Below, piece after piece: positions 26,234 to 36,110 of a stretch of 64,000 nt of DNA (position 1 is its first letter; the number at the start of each line of letters is the position of its first letter). The stretch lies in the NCBI GenBank assembly GCA_963812195.1, contig CAWEUI010000013.1:372001-436000 (forward strand). The letters run 5' to 3'. The translations under genes and the position numbers were made by a program. The notes below the pieces were generated by a model. The model was not told where the DNA came from. It saw only the letters and a list, made by a program, of their open reading frames with translations, and did not search any database. The DNA comes from ZC4RG30 sp963812195 (lineage in GTDB: Bacteria > Pseudomonadota > Gammaproteobacteria > Steroidobacterales > Steroidobacteraceae).

Positions 26234-27702
26234 ACACCGTACCACTTTCCAGATTGCTGGCAGGCATCGCGCCGGTGCCGCGCGACGTGTTGTTGCGTGA
26301 TTTGACGCAGAACAGTCACGACGTGCGGCCCGGCGCGGCTTTTCTGGCCTGTCGCGGTGCGCGGCATCATGGTCTGGAATTCGCGCAGGAGGTGTCGCGG
26401 CGCGGCGCGGCCGCGATCCTCTGGGAGCCGGATGGCAGTGCACGGCCGCCGGTGCTCGAGTCCGACATCGTGCTGACCGAAGTGCCGCAGCTGTCGCGAC
26501 GTGCCAGCGAGCTGGCGGACCGGTTCTTTGATTCGCCTTCGCGCGAGCTGGCTGTGATCGGCGTGACCGGCACCAACGGCAAGACCACCTGCGCCTGGTT
26601 GCTGGCGCAGGCGCTCGATGCCGCCGGCCGGCCTGCGGCTTACCTGGGCACGCTGGGCGCAGCCGTGGGTGGTGAGCTTGCTGCGGGCGATCTGACCACG
26701 CCTGATGCCGTCACCGTGCAGCGCCGGTTGGCGGAATTTCGCGCACGCGGTGCGCGCCATGTGGCAATGGAAGTGTCCTCGCATGGTCTGGCGCAGGGGC
26801 GTGTGTGCGCCGTGCGCTTCGACACGGCCGTGTTCACCAACCTGACGCGTGATCATCTGGATTTTCACGGCGACATGCGCAGCTACGGCGCCGTCAAGGC
26901 CAGCCTGTTCGAACGCGAAGAGGTGCGGCTGCGGGTCTTCAACGTGGATGACGGTTTTGGCGCCGAACTGGCGCGGCGGCCGCATTTCGCCGGGCGCATT
27001 GCCTGCAGCCGCCGGGCCGTGCCGGCCGCGCCGTACGTGTTGGCGCGCGACATCGTCTACGCGGATGCCGGGACTTCGTTCACTCTGGATTCGAGTTTTG
27101 GCGTGGCGCAGGTCGCCACCAGGCTGCTCGGCGAGTTCAACGTCGACAACGTGCTGGCGGTGCTGGGAGTGCTGCTGGGCAGCGGCATGGATCCGCACAG
27201 CGCATGCACCGCGCTCACGGCGCTGCAGCCGCCTCCCGGCCGGCTCGAAACCATCGCGCGTGCCGGCGGCCCCGTTGGCGTCGTGGACTATGCGCATACG
27301 CCGGACGCCCTGGACAAGGCCCTGACCGTGCTGCGGCGCCATTGCACCGGTCGCCTCACCGTGGTGTTCGGCTGCGGCGGCGATCGCGATCGCGGCAAGC
27401 GCCCCGCCATGGGCGGCGTCGCCGCGCGCCGCGCCGACCGCATCGTGCTCACCGACGACAACCCGCGCGCCGAAGACGGGGAGCGGATCATCGCCGACAT
27501 CCAGGCGGGTCTGGGAGGTCGCGACGCGGATGTGATCCGCGACCGGCGCGCGGCCATCGAGCATGCGCTGGACGATGCGACAACAGGCGATGTGGTGCTG
27601 GTGGCGGGCAAGGGCCACGAGGACTACCAGATCGTCGGTACGGCAAAGCGCTTCTTCAGCGACCAGCAGGTACTGCGCGAACTGCTCGGAGTGGCGCCAT
27701 GA
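26230..27702 (+). CDS. murE: UDP-MurNAc-tripeptide ligase MurE (meso-diaminopimelate adding)
   Basis: A 490-residue Mur ligase with the ATP loop GVTGTNGKTTCAWLL, TNLTRDHLDFHG, and the DNPR motif (LTDDNPRAED), which selects meso-diaminopimelate as the third residue. The start is TTG 26230, overlapping ftsI by 4 bases. Length matches the family (about 495). Confidence 0.96.
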   Translation: MNTVPLSRLLAGIAPVPRDVLLRDLTQNSHDVRPGAAFLACRGARHHGLEFAQEVSRRGAAAILWEPDGSARPPVLESDIVLTEVPQLSRRASELADRFFDSPSRELAVIGVTGTNGKTTCAWLLAQALDAAGRPAAYLGTLGAAVGGELAAGDLTTPDAVTVQRRLAEFRARGARHVAMEVSSHGLAQGRVCAVRFDTAVFTNLTRDHLDFHGDMRSYGAVKASLFEREEVRLRVFNVDDGFGAELARRPHFAGRIACSRRAVPAAPYVLARDIVYADAGTSFTLDSSFGVAQVATRLLGEFNVDNVLAVLGVLLGSGMDPHSACTALTALQPPPGRLETIARAGGPVGVVDYAHTPDALDKALTVLRRHCTGRLTVVFGCGGDRDRGKRPAMGGVAARRADRIVLTDDNPRAEDGERIIADIQAGLGGRDADVIRDRRAAIEHALDDATTGDVVLVAGKGHEDYQIVGTAKRFFSDQQVLRELLGVAP

Positions 27703-29069
27703 AGCGCATGCTGCGCGATTTTGCGGCTCTTTGCGGTGGCCGTTACACCGGTGCGGATCTGGCGTACACCGGCGTCGGCACGGACACGCGAACATTGTCT
27801 GCCGGCGAGATCTACGTGGCGCTGCGCGGGCCGCGTTTCGACGGCAACGATTTTCTTGGTGCCGCGGCCGCGGCGGGCGCCGTGGCCGCGGTGGTGGACA
27901 AGCCGGTGGCCGGCGCGCCGTTGCCGCTGATCGAAGTGGATGATGGTCAGGCGGCGCTCACGCGTGCGGGCGCGCTCTGGCGCGCGCGCTTCACCGGCCC
28001 GGTGGTGGGTGTGGCCGGCAGCAACGGCAAGACCACCGCCAAGGAAATGACCGCCGCGATACTGGCGCGAACCGGTGAAACGCTGGCTACGCGCGGCAAC
28101 CTCAATAACCACATCGGCGTACCACTGACCCTGTTGCGGCTCGACGCTGCGCACCGCTGCGCCGTGATCGAGATAGGGACCAATCATCCGGGAGAGGTGG
28201 CAAGGCTCGCGGCACTGGCGCTTCCGAGCGTCGGTCTGATCATGAATGCCGGCGCCGAACACCTGGAGGGCTTCGGGGATCTGGATGCCGTGGCGCGCGA
28301 GGAAGGGCAGATCGTGGCGGGCCTGCGCTCCGATGCCACTGCCGTCATCAATGCGGATGATCCGTACGCGGGCCTGTGGCGCGACATGACCCGTGCGCGC
28401 GTTCACACGTTTGGCATCGAAGCACCCGCCGATTTCAGCGCGCGGCAAGTCAGCTCCGAGCTTGGCGAGCAGGGCTTTCGTACCCGCTTCACGTTGCGCT
28501 CGCCGTCGGGCAGCTGCGCCCTGCAGCTCAATGTCGGCGGGCGCCACAATCTGCTCAATGCGCTGGGTGCCGCGGCTGCCGCGATGGCCGCCGGCGCGAA
28601 CCTGGAGCAGGTGGCGGCGGGCCTCGGGGCGATGCAACCGGTTGCCGGCCGGCTCGTGCCGCAGCGTACCCGGCACGGCGCCCGCCTGCTCGACGACTCG
28701 TACAACGCCAATCCCAGTTCGATGCGGGCCGGCATCGATGTGCTCACGCAGCTGCCCGGCGAAACCTGGCTGGTGATGGGTGACATGGGTGAGCTGGGCG
28801 ACAGCGCGCGCGCCAGCCACGTGGAAATCGGTGCCTATGCCCGCGAGCACGGCGTGCGTCGCCTGTTTGCCACCGGTCCGCTGTCCACCCTGTCGGTGGA
28901 GGCCTTCGGCAGCGGCGCCAGCTGGCACGCCGATACCGACGCGCTGGCTCGCGCGGTCGGCGCGGCGCTTTCACCGGACGTGACACTGCTGGTCAAGGGG
29001 TCGCGTTCCAACCGCCTGGAGCGCGTGGTGGCCAACCTGACCGGCGCCGGCGGCAGCGAGATGCACTGA
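27699..29069 (+). CDS. murF: UDP-MurNAc-pentapeptide synthetase MurF
   Basis: A 456-residue Mur ligase adding D-Ala-D-Ala. Motifs: VGVAGSNGKTTAKEM (ATP loop), TRGNLNNHIGVPLTLL, EIGTNHPGEVARL, and LLDDSYNANPSSMRAG. ATG 27699 overlaps the murE stop; the longer open frame upstream is inside murE and is rejected. Two bases separate it from mraY. Confidence 0.96.
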   Translation: MKRMLRDFAALCGGRYTGADLAYTGVGTDTRTLSAGEIYVALRGPRFDGNDFLGAAAAAGAVAAVVDKPVAGAPLPLIEVDDGQAALTRAGALWRARFTGPVVGVAGSNGKTTAKEMTAAILARTGETLATRGNLNNHIGVPLTLLRLDAAHRCAVIEIGTNHPGEVARLAALALPSVGLIMNAGAEHLEGFGDLDAVAREEGQIVAGLRSDATAVINADDPYAGLWRDMTRARVHTFGIEAPADFSARQVSSELGEQGFRTRFTLRSPSGSCALQLNVGGRHNLLNALGAAAAAMAAGANLEQVAAGLGAMQPVAGRLVPQRTRHGARLLDDSYNANPSSMRAGIDVLTQLPGETWLVMGDMGELGDSARASHVEIGAYAREHGVRRLFATGPLSTLSVEAFGSGASWHADTDALARAVGAALSPDVTLLVKGSRSNRLERVVANLTGAGGSEMH

Positions 29070-29071
29070 CC

Positions 29072-30157
29072 ATGCTGTACTGGCTGTCACAGCAACTCGC
29101 GCACAAGCACACGGTATTCAACGTCTTCTCGTACCTGACGTTGCGCACGATTCTGGCGGTGAGCTCCGCGCTGCTGATCTCCCTTGTGATCGGACCTGGC
29201 ATGATCCGCGCCCTGTCGCGCTACCAGGTTGGCCAGCACGTGCGCGACGACGGGCCGCAGACGCACCTGAAGAAGGCCGGTACGCCCACCATGGGCGGTG
29301 CGCTGATCATCATCGCGATCCTTATCTCGACATTGCTGTGGGCGGATCTGGGAAATCGCCTGGTGTGGATCGCGACCGGTGTAATGCTTTGCTGCGGCCT
29401 GGTCGGCTTCTACGATGACTACCTGAAGCTGGTGGTCAGGAACACCAAGGGCCTGTCTGCCCGCTGGAAGTACCTGTGGTTGTCGCTGACCGGCCTCGCC
29501 GCGGCACTGGTGCTGTGGTACACGGCCCGAACGCCGACCGAAACCACCTTCTACGTGCCCCTGTTCAAGCATGTGGCATTGCCGATGTTCCAGGGCGCCT
29601 ACGTTGTGCTGACGTACCTGATGATCGTCGGCATGAGCAACGCGGTGAATCTCACCGACGGGCTCGATGGACTGGCGATCATGCCGGCCGCGATGGTCGC
29701 CACCGCGCTCGGCATCTTTGCCTGGGCCAGCGGCAACGCGATATACGCGCCGTACCTGGGCATTCCGGAGGTTCCGGGAGCCGGCGAGATCGCCATCTTC
29801 TGCGGCAGCATGGCCGGTGCCGGCCTCGGCTTCCTGTGGTTCAACACCTATCCGGCGCAGGTCTTCATGGGCGACGTGGGTGCGCTGGCCCTGGGCGGTG
29901 CGCTTGGCGTGGTGTCGGTGATCGTGCGGCAGGAACTCGTGGTGCTGCTGATGGGCGGCATCTTCGTGCTGGAGACCGCCTCGGTGATCCTGCAGGTGGC
30001 CTCCTTCAAGCTGCGCGGCAAGCGCATCTTCCGCATGGCGCCATTGCATCATCACTACGAACTCAAGGGCTGGGCCGAGCCCAAGGTGATCGTGCGTTTC
30101 TGGATCATCAGCCTGTTGCTGGTGCTGGCAGGGTTGGCCACCCTGAAGGTGCGCTGA
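29072..30157 (+). CDS. mraY: Phospho-N-acetylmuramoyl-pentapeptide transferase MraY
   Basis: A 361-residue integral membrane enzyme with ten membrane segments that makes lipid I. Conserved cytoplasmic motifs are DDGPQTHLKKAGTPTMGG, VGFYDDYLK with the Asp-Asp pair, NLTDGLDGLA and MAPLHHHYELKGW. Length is standard (360). The stop overlaps the murD start. Confidence 0.97.
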   Translation: MLYWLSQQLAHKHTVFNVFSYLTLRTILAVSSALLISLVIGPGMIRALSRYQVGQHVRDDGPQTHLKKAGTPTMGGALIIIAILISTLLWADLGNRLVWIATGVMLCCGLVGFYDDYLKLVVRNTKGLSARWKYLWLSLTGLAAALVLWYTARTPTETTFYVPLFKHVALPMFQGAYVVLTYLMIVGMSNAVNLTDGLDGLAIMPAAMVATALGIFAWASGNAIYAPYLGIPEVPGAGEIAIFCGSMAGAGLGFLWFNTYPAQVFMGDVGALALGGALGVVSVIVRQELVVLLMGGIFVLETASVILQVASFKLRGKRIFRMAPLHHHYELKGWAEPKVIVRFWIISLLLVLAGLATLKVR

Positions 30158-31487
30158 TGGGACAGGCGCGCGGTGGTGGCTGGTCTGGGCAGGACGGGTC
30201 AGTCGGCGATCCGATACCTGCTGGCGCACGGCGTGGCAGGTGGCCGGTACCGACACGCGCGTGGAGCCGCCGGGCCTGGCGATGCTGCGCGCCGAACATC
30301 CGGATGTGGAGTTTTGCGTCGGCGGGCTTGACCTGCATCTGCTCACCGACTGCGACTGCGTGGTGGCATCGCCGGGGTTGGCGCAGCACGACCCGTTCTT
30401 TGCCGCTGCGCATGCGCGCGGGTATCGAGGTGGTCGGCGACATCGAGCTGTTCGCCCGCAGTGGCGCGCGACCGGTGATCGGCATAACCGGCACCAACGG
30501 CAAGAGCACGGTGACCTCGCTGGTCGCGCGCATGGCCGAGCGCGCGGGTGTGGCGGCGCGCGCGGGCGGCAATCTCGGCCCGCCGGCCCTGGATCTGCTG
30601 GATGGCGGGCCCGCGAAGGTCTATGTGCTCGAGTTGTCGAGCTTATCAGCTGGAGACCACATCCTCGCTGGATCTGGTGGCGGCAACCGTGCTGAACGTG
30701 TCGCCGGACCACCTGGACCGCTACCACGACGTTCAGGCCTACGCTGCCGCGAAGGCGCGCATCTTCGAGCACTGCGCGGCGGCGGTGGTCAATCTCGACG
30801 ATCCGCTGGTTGCCGCAATGGCCGCGGCAAGAAGCGCCGTCTCACGTTCTCCATGAACGCGGATTCCGGCGCTGACTACTGCCTGGCGATCGAGGCCGAC
30901 GGCGACTGGCTGTGCGCCGGCGATGAGCGCCTGCATGCCGACTGGACGAGATGCGCCTGGCCGGTCGCCACAATGCGGCCAATGCGCTGGCGGCGCTGGC
31001 CCTGGGCGATGCGCTGGGTCTGGATCGGCTGGCGATGCTCGACGCGCTGGCCGAGTTCCCGGGTCTGCCCCATCGGGCGGCATTGGTGCGCGAAGTCGGT
31101 GGTGTGCGCTACATCGACGATTCCAAGGGGACCAACGTCGGTGCGACGCTGGCCGCCGTGGCCGGCTTCGGCGGGCCGCTGCTGCTCATCGCCGGTGGTG
31201 AGGGCAAGGGGCAGGACTTTACGCCGCTTCGTGCGGCGCTGGCCGGCAAGACCCGCCTGGTACTGCTGATCGGCAGGGATGCGCCGCAGATCGAGGCGGC
31301 ACTGGCCGGCCAGGTGCCGACGCGGCGCTGCCGGACCATGGAGCAAGCCGTCGTTGCCGCGGCCGGCGCCGCGCAGCCCGGCGACACCGTGCTGCTTTCG
31401 CCGGCATGCGCGAGCCTGGACATGTTCCGCGATTACGCCGAGCGCGGCGAAGTCTTTGCCGCGGCGGTGCGGGGGCTTGCCGCATGA
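30157..31487 (+). CDS. murD: UDP-MurNAc-L-alanine:D-glutamate ligase MurD (six frameshifts in this sequence)
   Basis: The protein is spread over three frames but reads through as a 442-residue MurD once six single-base changes are undone. Extra bases lie at about 30172 (G), 30240 (G), 30421 (G) and 30644 (T); bases are missing at about 30827 (G) and 30948 (G). Signatures: VAGLGRTGQSA, GITGTNGKSTVTSL (ATP loop), ELSSYQLET, LNVSPDHLDRY, GRHNAANALAAL and DDSKGTNVGA. The gene sits in its normal place between mraY and ftsW. MurD is essential, so errors in the sequence are more likely than decay. Confidence 0.93.
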
Positions 31488-32681
31488 GCCGCGCCAACGC
31501 CACGACAGCCGGTCGCAAGGGCGCTCTGCTGCTCGATCCGGTGCTGCTGATCATCCTGCTGGCGATCCTGCTGCTGGGTCTGATCATGGTCGCCTCGGCC
31601 TCGATTTCCATCGCTTCGCAGAATGGTGGTGATCCGTTCAGCTACATGAAGAGCCAGTTGTTGCTGGCCGTGGTCGGGCTGGCAATCGCGCTGGTGCTGG
31701 CCACGGTGCCGACTGAACTGTACGAAAGGTTCGCGACGCCGCTGCTGATCCTGGCCGCATTGCTGCTCGTTGCCGTGCTGGTTCCCGGGATCGGGCACGT
31801 GTCAAAGGGCTCTCGCCGCTGGCTGCATCTGGCCGGATTCAATCTGCAGGCCTCGGAAGTCGCACGCGTGCTGGTGCTGTGCTGGATTTCCGCCTACGCG
31901 GTGCGACGCGGTGACGAACTGCGCTCTTCCTTCGGCGGCCTGGTGCGGCCGCTGCTGGTGGTGGCGGGGTTCTGCGCATTGCTGCTGGCGGAGCCGGACT
32001 TCGGTGCGGCGACGGTGCTGTTCGCCACGGCCTTCGGCGTGCTGTTTCTCGCCGGCGCACGATTGCGCTGGGTGCTGGTGTGCGTGCTGATCGCGGCGTG
32101 CGCATTCGGGCTGTTGATGGTGTCGGCCGGTTACCGCATGCGGCGCCTGACCTCTTTCCTGAATCCATGGGAACACGCCTTCGACAGCGGCTTCCAGCTC
32201 ACTCAATCGTTGATTGCGATCGGTCGCGGCGCAGTGGTTCGGCGTGGGGCTGGGCGAGAGCGTGCAGAAGCTGTTCTACCTGCCCGAAGCCCACACCGAT
32301 TTCCTGTTCGCGGTGCTGGCGGAGGAGCTTGGTCTGGTCGGCGTCATTGCCACGCTGACCCTGTTCCTGTTGCTGGTCTGGCGCGTGCTGGGCATCGCAC
32401 GGCTCGCCGCGAACGCGGGCCTGACATTCCAGGCTGCCATCGCCGCGTCCTTCGGGCTGTGGGTCGGCATCCAGGCGCTGATCAACATCGGCGTGAACAT
32501 GGGCGTGCTGCCCACCAAGGGGCTGACGCTGCCGCTGATGAGCTACGGCCGCAGCAGCCTGCTGGTGACGCTCGCCTGGTTCGGGCTGGTGCTGCGTGTC
32601 TACCACGAAGCGATGTCGCGCACGCGTGGCGGCGCGAGCACGGCCGCGCGCCGCGCGCAGTTCGCGCAGGGGCGCTCATGA
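31484..32681 (+). CDS. ftsW: Septal peptidoglycan polymerase FtsW (one-base frameshift in this sequence)
   Basis: A SEDS-family membrane protein of 398 residues after correction, with about ten membrane segments. It polymerises glycan strands with FtsI. The first frame covers up to AFDSGFQLTQSLIAIGRG; the second continues WFGVGLGESVQKLFYLPEAH. Removing the G at about 32231 gives IGRGQWFGVGLG, the family consensus. The catalytic-loop region and the GLTLPLMSYGRSSLL end motif are intact. It overlaps murD and murG by 4 bases each. Confidence 0.93.
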
Positions 32682-33772
32682 GCCGCCTGCCGGTGATGAT
32701 CATGGCCGGCGGTACCGGTGGACATGTGTTCCCGGCGCTGGCACTTGCGCGGCTGCTGCGTGAACGGCACAGGGACGTGATCTGGCTGGGGACACGCCGC
32801 GGTCTGGAGGCACGCGTGGTGCCCGCTGATGGCTTTGCCATCGAGTGGCTCACGGTCAGCGGGCTGCGCGGCAAGGGATTGTCCGACGTACTCAAGGCAC
32901 CGTTCATGCTGATGAGATCCGTCTGGCAGGCGCTGCGGATCATCCGGCGCCTGAAGCCTGCGGTGGTCGTCGGCCTGGGCGGGTTCGTCACCGGTCCCGG
33001 CGGGCTGGCGGCATGGCTGCTCGGCCGGCCGCTGGTGATCCATGAACAGAACGCCGTGGCGGGCTTCACCAATCGCTGCCTCGCGCGTCTGGCCCGTACC
33101 GTGCTCACGGCTTTTCCTTCGGCATTTGCCGCTCGCCCGCACGTGCGGGAAATCGGCAATCCGGTGCGCGCGGATATCGCATCGCTGCCGCAACCGTCGG
33201 CACGCTTCGCTGCCCGCGAGGGCGCCCTGCGCCTGCTGGTAATCGGCGGCAGTCTCGGTGCGCGGCGTCTGAATGAAGTCGTCCCGCAGGCGCTGGCAGT
33301 GCTCGCGGCACAGCCGCAGGCGCCGCGATTCGCCGTGCGGCATCAGGCCGGAGAGAAATTGCTCGAAGCGGCACGCGCCGCGTATGCGCAAGCCGGCGTG
33401 ACCGGCGAAGTCACCGCGTTCATTGCCGACATGGCCGAAGCGCTGGGCTGGGCCGATCTGGTCGTGTGCCGCGCCGGCGCGCTGACCATCGCCGAACTTG
33501 CGGCGGCCGGAGTCGGTGCGGTGCTGGTGCCCTTTCCGCACGCCGTGGATGACCACCAGAGCGTCAATGCCCGGTACCTGGTGGAAGCCGGCGCCGCGCG
33601 CTGCATCGCCGACGCCGCGCTGACGCCGGTGTTGCTGGCCGATACGCTGGCCGAGCTGTGCGGGGCGGGTCGCCAGGCGCTGCTGCGACTGGCGCAGAGC
33701 GCACGGCGGGTGTCGCGGCCCGATGCCGCGCAGGATCTGCTGGCCGCCGTGCTCGCCGCGGAGATGCCATGA
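32678..33772 (+). CDS. murG: Lipid II synthase MurG (GlcNAc transferase)
   Basis: A 364-residue GT-B glycosyltransferase: MIMAGGTGGHVFPALALA at the N-terminus, HEQNAVAGFTNR, VIGGSLGARRLNEVV, CRAGALTIAELAAAG and FPHAVDDHQSVNAR. It adds GlcNAc to lipid I at the inner face of the membrane. The start overlaps the ftsW stop (ATGA) and its own stop overlaps murC. Confidence 0.97.
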   Translation: MSRLPVMIMAGGTGGHVFPALALARLLRERHRDVIWLGTRRGLEARVVPADGFAIEWLTVSGLRGKGLSDVLKAPFMLMRSVWQALRIIRRLKPAVVVGLGGFVTGPGGLAAWLLGRPLVIHEQNAVAGFTNRCLARLARTVLTAFPSAFAARPHVREIGNPVRADIASLPQPSARFAAREGALRLLVIGGSLGARRLNEVVPQALAVLAAQPQAPRFAVRHQAGEKLLEAARAAYAQAGVTGEVTAFIADMAEALGWADLVVCRAGALTIAELAAAGVGAVLVPFPHAVDDHQSVNARYLVEAGAARCIADAALTPVLLADTLAELCGAGRQALLRLAQSARRVSRPDAAQDLLAAVLAAEMP

Positions 33773-35223
33773 ACACCTCCGCCACCGGGCTCATGAGCCG
33801 GCGTCGCACTGACGGGATGCGTCGCATCAATCGCGTGCACTTCGTGGGCATCGGCGGCAGCGGCATGGGTGGCATCGCCGAAGTGCTGCTGAACCTCGGA
33901 TACGAGGTGCAGGGCTCGGACGTGCGCCCGAATCCGGTTACGCGGCGGCTGGAGCGGCTGGGCGCGCGGGTCTTCACCGGCCATGCCGCCCACAACGTGG
34001 AAGGCAGTGATGTCGTGGTGGTTTCCACCGCCGTCAACCGCGACAACCCGGAAGTGGCTGCGGCACTGGCGGCCCGCATTCCGGTGGTGCCGCGCGCCGA
34101 GATGCTGGGTGAGCTGATGCGCTTCCGGTATGCGATCGCGGTGGCCGGCACGCATGGCAAGACCACCACCACCAGTCTGGTTGCCAGTGTGCTGGCCGAG
34201 GGCGGTGAGGACCCGACTTTCGTGATCGGCGGACGGCTCAAGAGCGCCGACAGCAATGCACGCCTGGGTTCCGGGCGCTATCTGGTCGCCGAGGCCGACG
34301 AAAGCGATGCCTCGTTCCTGCACCTGCAATCGATGATGGCCGTGGTCACCAATATCGACAACGATCATCTGGCCACGCATGGCGGGGACTTCCAGAAGCT
34401 GCGGCAGAGCTTTCTGGCGTTCCTGCACAACCTGCCGTTCTACGGATTGGCCGTGATGTGCGCGGACGACGCGGAGGTTGTGCAACTTCTGCCGCAGATC
34501 GGGCGCCCGGTGCTTACCTATGGCCTGGGCGAGGAGGCGGACCTGCGCGCCGTGGATATTCGCCGCGATGGTCCGCGTACGCATTTCACTGTACTGCGCA
34601 AGGGCAATGAGCCGCTGGCGGTCACCGTGAACCTCGCCGGAACTCACAACGTGCTCAATGCGCTGGCCGCGATTGCCGTCGGTACCGACCTGGGTATAGC
34701 CGATGCGGCCATTCAGCGCGCGCTGGCCGGGTTCCAGGGTATCGAGCGGCGCATGCAGGTGGTCGGTGAGCTGCATCTTGGCGGCGGCGACGTGGTCGTG
34801 GTCGACGACTACGGGCATCACCCCACCGAGATCGCGGCGACGCTGGATGCCCTGCGCCAGGCCTATGCCGGACGCCGCATCGTGCTGGTGTTCGAGCCGC
34901 ATCGCTACACGCGCACGCGCGATCTGATGGATGACTTCGCGCGGGTGCTGTCCACCGTCGACACATTGCTGGTCACCGAGGTCTATTCCGCCGGCGAAGC
35001 GCCCATCGAGGGCGCCGACGGTCGCGCGATCTGCCGTGCCGTGCGTGGTCGCGGCAAGGTCGAACCGGTGTTCGTGCCGGCCGTCGAGGAGATCGCCCCG
35101 GCGCTGGCCGGTCTGGTCAGGCCCGGCGACGTGATCGCCATGATGGGTGCCGGCAGCATCAGCGCCGCCGCGCATGATCTCGCATCCCAGCTGCAGGCCC
35201 TGTGCGGCGCGGAGGGCAAATGA
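33769..35223 (+). CDS. murC: UDP-N-acetylmuramate:L-alanine ligase MurC
   Basis: A 484-residue Mur ligase with the Rossmann-like start VHFVGIGGSGMGGIAEVL, ATP loop VAGTHGKTTTTSL, EADESDASFLHL, and the C-terminal DDYGHHPTEIAATL and FEPHRYTRTRDL. It adds the first amino acid of the stem peptide. ATG 33769 overlaps the murG stop; the longer frame upstream lies inside murG. Confidence 0.97.
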   Translation: MNTSATGLMSRRRTDGMRRINRVHFVGIGGSGMGGIAEVLLNLGYEVQGSDVRPNPVTRRLERLGARVFTGHAAHNVEGSDVVVVSTAVNRDNPEVAAALAARIPVVPRAEMLGELMRFRYAIAVAGTHGKTTTTSLVASVLAEGGEDPTFVIGGRLKSADSNARLGSGRYLVAEADESDASFLHLQSMMAVVTNIDNDHLATHGGDFQKLRQSFLAFLHNLPFYGLAVMCADDAEVVQLLPQIGRPVLTYGLGEEADLRAVDIRRDGPRTHFTVLRKGNEPLAVTVNLAGTHNVLNALAAIAVGTDLGIADAAIQRALAGFQGIERRMQVVGELHLGGGDVVVVDDYGHHPTEIAATLDALRQAYAGRRIVLVFEPHRYTRTRDLMDDFARVLSTVDTLLVTEVYSAGEAPIEGADGRAICRAVRGRGKVEPVFVPAVEEIAPALAGLVRPGDVIAMMGAGSISAAAHDLASQLQALCGAEGK

Positions 35224-36110
35224 GCCTTGCCGTACCCGCCGAGTTCAGCGCACGCGTGCGCTTGGCTGAACCGATGGCGCGCCACACCTCCTGGCACGTG
35301 GGCGGTCCGGCCGACATATTCTTCATGCCACGGGATCGCGCCGACCTGATCGCCTTCCTGAAGGCGCTGCCCGCGGACGTGCCGCTGTTGTGGCTGGGTC
35401 TGGGCAGCAACCTGCTGGTGCGTGACGGCGGCGTGCGCGGCGTGGTGATCTCCACGCGCGATGCGCTGACCGAACTTGACCGCCGCGACGAGCGGGACGT
35501 GTACGCAGAGGCCGGCGTTCCCTGTGCACGGCTGGCGCGGGCCTGCGCGCGCTGGGACCTGGGGCCGGCCGAATTCTTCACCGGCATTCCGGGAACCGTC
35601 GGCGGAGCTCTGGCCATGAACGCCGGTGCCTTCCTCGGCGAGACCTGGCGCCAGGTCCGCGCGGTGCAGACCATCGACCGCCATGGCGAGGTCCATGAGC
35701 GCGATGCCGGGCAATACCGCATTGGATACCGGCAGGTGCAAGCGCCGGCCGCGGGCGAGTGGTTCCTGGCCGCGACCTTTCACTTCGAGGGTGGTTCATC
35801 CGAAGCGGCCACGCGGGCATTGCTGGAGCGGCGCCGCGAAACCCAGCCCATCGGCGAGTGGAACTGCGGCTCGGTGTTCACCAATCCGCCGGGGGATCAC
35901 GCGGCGCGGTTGATCGAGACAGCCGGACTGAAGGGCCTGCGCCTGGGCGGTGCGGCGGTATCGGCCAAGCATGCCAACTTCATCGTCAACGAAGGCACGG
36001 CCAGCGCCCGTGACATCGAGGCGCTGATTCACAAGGTGCAGCAGGAAGTCGAGCGGCGGCACGGGTGCCGGCTCGAGCCCGAGTGCCGGATCGTGGGAGA
36101 GGCCGCATGA
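35220..36110 (+). CDS. murB: UDP-N-acetylenolpyruvoylglucosamine reductase MurB
   Basis: A 296-residue FAD enzyme that reduces the MurA product. FAD-binding motifs: NTSWHVGG-like HTSWHVGGPADIFF, LWLGLGSNLLVRDGG and FTGIPGTVGGALAMNAGAF. The catalytic serine region is CGSVFTNPPGDHAARLIE. The size and these motifs suggest the shorter type II form. It overlaps murC and ddl by 4 bases. Confidence 0.95.
   Translation: MSLAVPAEFSARVRLAEPMARHTSWHVGGPADIFFMPRDRADLIAFLKALPADVPLLWLGLGSNLLVRDGGVRGVVISTRDALTELDRRDERDVYAEAGVPCARLARACARWDLGPAEFFTGIPGTVGGALAMNAGAFLGETWRQVRAVQTIDRHGEVHERDAGQYRIGYRQVQAPAAGEWFLAATFHFEGGSSEAATRALLERRRETQPIGEWNCGSVFTNPPGDHAARLIETAGLKGLRLGGAAVSAKHANFIVNEGTASARDIEALIHKVQQEVERRHGCRLEPECRIVGEAA

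Noticed and set aside
30157..31487. Programmed frameshifting as the cause of the broken frames
   Set aside because: There are too many sites, with both directions of shift, no slippery heptamers or following structures, and housekeeping genes never known to use it.
33343..35175. A 610-codon open frame on the minus strand
   Set aside because: It lies antisense to murG and murC, both complete. Same cause as above; no ribosome site or family motif.
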